A stretch of DNA of 64,000 bases from assembly GCF_030680395.1 (NCBI RefSeq), contig NZ_JAUXVR010000041.1, positions 204,368 to 268,367 of the forward strand, read 5' to 3'. Position numbers and translations under genes: made by a program. The stretch's first letter is position 1; the number at the start of each line of letters is the position of its first letter. The DNA comes from Methylobacter sp. (lineage in GTDB: Bacteria > Pseudomonadota > Gammaproteobacteria > Methylococcales > Methylomonadaceae). The notes under the pieces are model-generated. The model had not been told where the DNA came from, made no database searches, and saw nothing but the letters and a program-made list of their open reading frames with translations. Positions 58,604 through 64,000 of the stretch are shown here, one piece after another.

Positions 58604-59452
58604 ATGAGTGAATTATCACAAATTTCACGCACTATTCTGCTGGTAGATGATGAAGCCAACATCATTAATGCTCTTAAGCGTACTTTACGGCCTGATGGTT
58701 ATATCATCCTGACCGCCAACAGCGGCGAAGAAGGTCTTGCCTTATTGGCAAAGCACGAAGTGGGCGTCATCATTTCCGATCAACGCATGCCGCATATGAC
58801 CGGCGTGGAATTTCTACGCAAAGTTAAAATACTTTATCCCAAGACATTACGTATTGTGTTATCCGGTTATACCGAGCTTGAATCAGTCACCAGTGTTATT
58901 AACGAAGGTGCGATTTGTAAATTTTTAACTAAGCCCTGGGATGATGATTTGCTTCGGGATAACATTCGCGAGGCGTTTCAGCACTATGAAATGGAACAGG
59001 AGAATTTGCGTTTAACGCGCGAACTTCAATCTGCCAATAATGAACTTTCCATACTGAATCAAAATCTTGAACAAAAAGTAGTCGATAAATCGCACGAAAT
59101 TATACACAGCATTAATTTATTGCAAATTTCACAGGAAATTCTTGAGCATTTACCGATAGGCATTATTGGTATTGACGAACAGGATATGATAGTAATCTCC
59201 AACAAACGCGCTGAAGAAATATTCGGCCAACCTCCCGGCACTTGTCTACTCGGCCTTATGGCGGGTGATGCTTTACCCGACGAGCTTTTACAATTATTAC
59301 AAAAAGTCTATCCTGGCGACCTTGTACAATTTGATGGTGAAATCGTAACGTTGAATAAAGGTGTTTCCATACGGGTGCTAATAAACACAATGGGAGATAT
59401 CAGCCAATCGAAAGGAATCATTATTGTATTGTCGCCATTAAAGAAGAGCTGA
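58604..59452 (+). CDS. Response regulator (REC) with C-terminal PAS-like domain
   Basis: ILLVDDEANIINALKRTL... VIISDQRMPHMTGVEFLRKV... FLTKPWDDDLL; C-terminal IGIIGIDEQDMIVISNKRAEEIFG. Confidence 0.93.
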   Translation: MSELSQISRTILLVDDEANIINALKRTLRPDGYIILTANSGEEGLALLAKHEVGVIISDQRMPHMTGVEFLRKVKILYPKTLRIVLSGYTELESVTSVINEGAICKFLTKPWDDDLLRDNIREAFQHYEMEQENLRLTRELQSANNELSILNQNLEQKVVDKSHEIIHSINLLQISQEILEHLPIGIIGIDEQDMIVISNKRAEEIFGQPPGTCLLGLMAGDALPDELLQLLQKVYPGDLVQFDGEIVTLNKGVSIRVLINTMGDISQSKGIIIVLSPLKKS

Positions 59453-59454
59453 GA

Positions 59455-60273
59455 ATGCCCGAGTTAAAAAATAAATTTGCCTGTTTGAAGAATCTGCCGT
59501 CAATGCCGGTACTGCTTATGGAAGCTTTACAACAGATTAGCGGCAAGCAAAACTTAACGACACTGGTTGATAAGATTGGTGAGGACCCGTCAATGGTCGT
59601 TCGGATTTTACGTATTGCCAATTCGCCTTTTTACGGCATGTCCAGGGAAATAGGTTCTTTGCGCGAAGCCATTGTATTACTCGGCATTAACCGAATAAAA
59701 GACATGTTGATCAGTCTATGTTTTTCAAAAATGCTCCCTGCACAACATAAAGATTTTAATTTCGACCTGTTCCGGCATCACAGCATGGCCGTTGCCGAAT
59801 GCACCCGGCAACTTGCAAACTGTACCCATACCAGTTCTGATTTTGCATTCACAGCCGGATTATTACATGACATTGGAAACTTGGTGATTGTCATTCTTTT
59901 TCCTGACGAATTCAGCCGGCTTGTTAAAATATCCGCAAAATTTGGGATCGAAGAAGAGCAAAACATATTAGGTTTTAATCATACCACCATAGGTGGCAAA
60001 GCCGCACAATACTGGAATTTTCCCCAAGAGATTCAAGAGGCTATTGAACAACATGAAACATATCCTGAGTCCGCTACAAGCAAGTCGCTCGGTTTACTGG
60101 TCTATACCGCCAACTTGTTGATCGTCAATACTGAACAACCCGACAAATCGGCTCTGGAAGAACACCAACCCATTTGCACTGCACTTGCCACGCTCAACGT
60201 TTCAATTGACCAAGCCGCGCATTGTACTGACAGTGGACGGCAGTTTGCCGACCAAATTCTTACCCTGTATTAA
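59455..60273 (+). CDS. HDOD domain protein
   Basis: LKNLPSMPVLLMEALQQISGKQNLTTLVDKIGEDPSMVVRILRIANSPFYGMSREIGSLREAIVLLGINRIKDMLIS; LLHDIGNLV. Confidence 0.95.
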   Translation: MPELKNKFACLKNLPSMPVLLMEALQQISGKQNLTTLVDKIGEDPSMVVRILRIANSPFYGMSREIGSLREAIVLLGINRIKDMLISLCFSKMLPAQHKDFNFDLFRHHSMAVAECTRQLANCTHTSSDFAFTAGLLHDIGNLVIVILFPDEFSRLVKISAKFGIEEEQNILGFNHTTIGGKAAQYWNFPQEIQEAIEQHETYPESATSKSLGLLVYTANLLIVNTEQPDKSALEEHQPICTALATLNVSIDQAAHCTDSGRQFADQILTLY

Positions 60274-60347
60274 ACAGGAAAAAATATGTCATTAAAGGAT
60301 TGTGCCATAATGCATGGAGTATCCTTCTTAAATTTATTGCAAACGAC

Positions 60348-62138
60348 ATGGCTATTTTGAATTGGAATGATCAACTGGTGCTAGGCATAGAGTCCGTTGA
60401 CAATCAACATAAACATCTTATCGATTTAACCAACCAATTAGACGAAGCTGTCGCCATTGGCGCTGACCGTGACACGATCATCAAAATTATAAATAACCTG
60501 GTTGAGTATACGGTGTACCACTTTCAGGATGAAGAACAACTGATGTTGGCTGCAAAGTTTAACCCCACGCTATATGCCGTACATGAAGCGGAGCATAAAG
60601 AATTTGTGGACAAAATGATAGCTGTCCAGCGCGAAGTCGAGGCCGATATTAACGCTCTTTCGGAAGACTTGATGGACTACCTAGTCAACTGGCTCTGCCA
60701 TCATATTCTCAGTACCGATAAACGGATGGCGCTCAGCCTTATTAACGGTATTGATGCCGCGCAAATCCAAATCGACAAGCAAGAACACCATGAAATTATT
60801 CAGAGCAATCTATACTCGGCCTTACGCGAAAGTGAAAGCCGCTTTAAGGAATTAGCCGAAAATATTTCCGCACTCATCTGGATTACCAACGCTAATCATA
60901 TGCCGATTTTTTGCAATCACTTTTGGTTAGCCACTTTCAATTTACCACCCGGCATACCCAGCCGTGAGCAATGGCTAAACGCCATTCATCCTGAAGACCG
61001 GGACAAAGTAACCCAAACCTATAGCCGTGCGGCTGAAGAACGCAGTAAGTTCAAAATTCAATATCGCTTGCTGACCGTCGACGGTAAAATCACATGGATC
61101 TATGAAACAGCAGCCCCCAGAGTGCGCAAGAACGGGAGCTTTGCCGGATTGATGGGTTGCGGCATGGACATTACTTCGCAAAAACAAGCCGAAACCGTAC
61201 TGGCTCGCAGCAATGTGCAATTGGAAGAAGAAGTTAAAAAGCGCACTCAGGAACTTATCAAAATCAATCAAACTTTGGAATTTGAAAAAAACCAACAGTT
61301 GCTGTTGAATACTCAATTACAAGAAGCGCAAGTACATCTGCTGCAATCTGAGAAAATGGCATCTATCGGTCAATTGGCTGCCGGTGTGGCCCATGAAATC
61401 AATAATCCTATCGGTTATATCAATTCCAATCTGACCTCCTTAAAAAACTATATCGATAATTTACTGGCATTGATTGCGATCTACGAAAAAGCAGAAGCAA
61501 CGAGCGACAATATCGATCAACTCGCACAAATTAAAGCGTTTAAACAAAAAATAGATCTGGAGTTTATAAAGACCGATGTGCTCGACTTACTGGAAGAATC
61601 CCATGAAGGCGCGACACGGGTGAAAGAAATCATTCAAGATCTTAAAGACTTCTCTCACCTTGATATTAATGATGACTGGCAATGGACTAATTTGCACGTC
61701 GGGCTCGAAAGCACGCTCAATATTGTTAACAATGAAATTAAATACAAGGCAAAAATTGTTAAGGAATTTGGCGATCTGCCTGAAGTAAAATGTCTGCCAC
61801 ACCAGCTTAACCAGGTATTTATGAATTTGCTGATCAATGCAGCACACGCTATTGAAAGCGAAGGCACTATCACCTTACGTACCGGAACAGAAAATGATCG
61901 CGCGTGGGTGGAAGTCAGCGATACCGGTAAAGGCATAGCCCCTGAGCACCAAAGTAAAATTTTTGACCCTTTTTTTACTACCAAACCGGTCGGTAAAGGC
62001 ACCGGATTAGGGCTTTCGGTTTCTTACACTATTATCAAAAAGCATCAAGGGGAAATTCAGCTGACCAGCCAGTTAGGTCAAGGGACAACCTTTCGGATTA
62101 TCCTGCCTATTGGCGGAGCGATTATTGAAAATGCGTAA
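60348..62138 (+). CDS. Bacteriohemerythrin-PAS-histidine kinase (start probably 60348; ORF track 60300)
   Basis: LNWNDQLVLGIESVDNQHKHLIDLTNQL... YTVYHFQDEEQLM... HEAEHKEF... WLCHHILSTDKRM; PAS; HK H-box GVAHEINNPIGYINSNL; ATPase MNLLINAAHAIES, DTGKGIAPEHQSKIFDPFFTTKPVGKGTGLGLSVSY. Confidence 0.95.
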   Translation: MAILNWNDQLVLGIESVDNQHKHLIDLTNQLDEAVAIGADRDTIIKIINNLVEYTVYHFQDEEQLMLAAKFNPTLYAVHEAEHKEFVDKMIAVQREVEADINALSEDLMDYLVNWLCHHILSTDKRMALSLINGIDAAQIQIDKQEHHEIIQSNLYSALRESESRFKELAENISALIWITNANHMPIFCNHFWLATFNLPPGIPSREQWLNAIHPEDRDKVTQTYSRAAEERSKFKIQYRLLTVDGKITWIYETAAPRVRKNGSFAGLMGCGMDITSQKQAETVLARSNVQLEEEVKKRTQELIKINQTLEFEKNQQLLLNTQLQEAQVHLLQSEKMASIGQLAAGVAHEINNPIGYINSNLTSLKNYIDNLLALIAIYEKAEATSDNIDQLAQIKAFKQKIDLEFIKTDVLDLLEESHEGATRVKEIIQDLKDFSHLDINDDWQWTNLHVGLESTLNIVNNEIKYKAKIVKEFGDLPEVKCLPHQLNQVFMNLLINAAHAIESEGTITLRTGTENDRAWVEVSDTGKGIAPEHQSKIFDPFFTTKPVGKGTGLGLSVSYTIIKKHQGEIQLTSQLGQGTTFRIILPIGGAIIENA

Positions 62139-62177
62139 AATGGCAGCTATGCCGATTAAAATAAATTTGGAGTAATT

Positions 62178-63578
62178 ATGCTGACTGAACTGGCTAGCGA
62201 TGCGCATGATAAATCTGCCGCGATATTGTTTGTCGATGATGAAGCGAATGTGCTTAAAGCCTTACGCCGCTTGTTTCATAATGAACCGTATACCATCTAC
62301 TTTGCTTCAAGCGGCGCAGAAGGACTGGAGATATTACGGCAAAATACCGTTGACCTGATTATTTCCGATATGCGTATGCCGGAAATGAGCGGTGCGGAAT
62401 TTTTAACTCAGGTTTTCACGCAATGGCCGGAGACCATCCGTATTTTACTGACCGGTTATGCCGACTTTCAATCAACGATTGATGCCGTCAATAAGGGCCG
62501 TATTTACAATTACTGCAATAAGCCCTGGAATGATGAGGAACTTAAATTACTGGTTCGCAATGCCCTGGAACAAAAGCATCTGCGCGAGGAACGGGATCGT
62601 TTATCCGGCATTGTTCTCCAACAAAATACAGAATTAAAAGAGCTCAACGAACATCTGGAAGAAAAAGTCGAGCAGCGTACCGAACAGCTCAAGAACACTA
62701 TGCAGCATCTTGACCGGGCAAATAACAATCTAAAAAAGCAATATATTGATTCCATCAAGGCATTCTCACGCATTATTGAAATGCGTCCCGGCATTAAAAG
62801 CGGACAGTCAAAATATATCGCCGAAAAAGCCTTACTGGTTGCGCGCAAACTGGGCATGAACTCAGAGGAGAAACAAAATATTTTTTATGCCGGATTGCTG
62901 ATACAAATCGGCAAGATGAGCTTGCAGGATAGCTTGCTGGCAGAACCTTACTACTCCATACCTCTTGTCGACATACGCCGTTATTTAAAACATGCGGTAG
63001 AAGGTGAAGCTTTATTACAGGGGTTGACTCAGTTAAAAGGCGCCTCTATTTTAATCCGCCACCAATACGAACGCTATGACGGCTCAGGCTTTCCCGATGG
63101 GCTGGCTAAACAAAAAATCCCTCTGGGCTCCCGTATTCTGAATGTGGTCGGCGATTATATTGCGTATCTTGAAGGTTCAATGACAGGTGAAGTTATGTCC
63201 GTCAGCACCGCAATAACTCAATTAGTGAATCGGAAAGAAAGCTATTATGATCCTGATGTCATCGATACTTTTATTAAAGTACTCAAAGAAGACATAACCA
63301 TTGAAGAGGATGTGGTTGTGGAACTCCCTACGGTTAAAAAATCATGGAAGAACAGCAAACTATTTAATGGATCACAAAATACTACCGTGGAGCGTCCGGT
63401 TATGGAAATTTCATGGATGCAACTGAAACCCGGTATGGAAGTGGATAGCGTTTATTTTGAGAATAAACCTTATATTAAAAATTGCATTGTCGATCAAAAA
63501 ATAATTAACAACATCAATTCATTAAGAGAGAACACCGGTAAAAACCCAGTCATTAAAATTCGTATGGGCAAGAAATGA
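62178..63578 (+). CDS. Response regulator with degenerate HD-GYP-like output domain
   Basis: REC: ILFVDDEANVLKALRRLF, LIISDMRMPEMSGAEFL; output: YAGLLIQIGKMSLQDSLL... IRHQYERYDGSGFPDGLAKQKIPLGSRIL. Confidence 0.92.
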   Translation: MLTELASDAHDKSAAILFVDDEANVLKALRRLFHNEPYTIYFASSGAEGLEILRQNTVDLIISDMRMPEMSGAEFLTQVFTQWPETIRILLTGYADFQSTIDAVNKGRIYNYCNKPWNDEELKLLVRNALEQKHLREERDRLSGIVLQQNTELKELNEHLEEKVEQRTEQLKNTMQHLDRANNNLKKQYIDSIKAFSRIIEMRPGIKSGQSKYIAEKALLVARKLGMNSEEKQNIFYAGLLIQIGKMSLQDSLLAEPYYSIPLVDIRRYLKHAVEGEALLQGLTQLKGASILIRHQYERYDGSGFPDGLAKQKIPLGSRILNVVGDYIAYLEGSMTGEVMSVSTAITQLVNRKESYYDPDVIDTFIKVLKEDITIEEDVVVELPTVKKSWKNSKLFNGSQNTTVERPVMEISWMQLKPGMEVDSVYFENKPYIKNCIVDQKIINNINSLRENTGKNPVIKIRMGKK

Positions 63579-63580
63579 TT

Positions 63581-63724
63581 CATGCATGGCTATCCCTGCC
63601 ATGCACCCTTCGGGTAAATATAAATCTGCTCCAGACATATTTGTCATGCAAGACTATCCCGCCATGCACCCTTCCGGTAAATGCAAATCTGTTCCGGACA
63701 TATTTGTCATGCATGGCAATGTTT
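63581..63724 (+). repeat. 63-64-bp tandem repeat, two units plus partial third
   Basis: CATGCATGGCTATCCCTGCCATGCACCCTTCGGGTAAATATAAATCTGCTCCAGACATATTTGT / CATGCAAGACTATCCCGCCATGCACCCTTCCGGTAAATGCAAATCTGTTCCGGACATATTTGT / CATGCATGGCAATG. Confidence 0.9.
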
Positions 63725-63781
63725 ATCTCCATCAACCGGCCAGGGAATACCGTTAAAACAACAACCTAAAAAACTTAGTGA

Positions 63782-64000
63782 ATGGAAGAAAAAGTCAAAG
63801 CATATATCGAGCAATTCAAGAGTGCTACGCAACACCTTGACCATGCAGATATACATCTAAAAAAACTGGACATTGATTTCGTCAAAAGACTCTCGCATAT
63901 TATTGAAATGCACCCCGGCATTAAAAGCGGACAGTCAAAGTTTATCGCCGAAAACGCCTTGCTGATTGCAGGTGGATTGGACATGAGCGCAGAAGAGAAG
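63782..64000 (+). CDS. Truncated duplicate of the REC/HD-GYP-like gene (output domain only), partial at right window edge
   Basis: MEEKVKAYIEQFKSATQHLDHADIHLKKLDIDFVKRLSHIIEMHPGIKSGQSKFIAENALLIAGGLDMSAEEK aligns with LEEKVEQRTEQLKNTMQHLDRANNNLKKQYIDSIKAFSRIIEMRPGIKSGQSKYIAEKALLVARKLGMNSEEK upstream. Confidence 0.8.
   Translation, partial: MEEKVKAYIEQFKSATQHLDHADIHLKKLDIDFVKRLSHIIEMHPGIKSGQSKFIAENALLIAGGLDMSAEEK

Noticed and set aside
63581-63724. CRISPR interpretation of the 63-64-bp tandem repeats
   Set aside because: Whole units are repeated contiguously, with no unique spacers and no cas genes

Overview
The window is bacterial chromosome, probably from a gammaproteobacterial methanotroph/methylotroph-like organism (an inference from gene content only). 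All calls come from reading the sequence and the supplied ORF translations; no database search was run. Left part (about 1-22.3 kb, minus strand): an EpsB-E-F-G-L type exopolysaccharide operon. It leads through transposase debris into a two-protein NRPS assembly line ([half-C]-A-T / C-A-T-C-A-T-TE), then glycosyltransferases and an apparent flippase-polymerase (Wzx-Wzy-like) fusion. Middle: queA, tRNA-Leu(CAA), and a 7.7-kb integrative island inserted at that tRNA. The island has 95/96-bp direct repeats, paired ATGTCCTTT motifs at both ends, a tyrosine integrase, an AlpA-like regulator, a RepA-like ATPase with an adjacent GAACA-rich putative origin, and envelope-type cargo. Right part: a MacAB-like efflux operon, moeA-mobB, nlpD-rpoS, a nitrilase/GNAT pair, a GH17 family protein, an ODP-like MBL protein plus GGDEF-EAL pair, rapA, tandem His-rich glycine-zipper proteins, and a signalling cluster (REC, HDOD, hemerythrin-PAS-HK, REC plus degenerate HD-GYP, truncated duplicate). 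The most unusual observation is a ~97-bp repeat family found in frame in the N-terminal regions of two unrelated proteins (RpoS and a GGDEF-EAL protein). A shorter related piece is in frame in NlpD, and degenerate intergenic copies lie nearby. Second is the mobile island with its putative origin. Third is a 41-codon ORF coupled by ATGA overlaps on both sides inside the polysaccharide operon.
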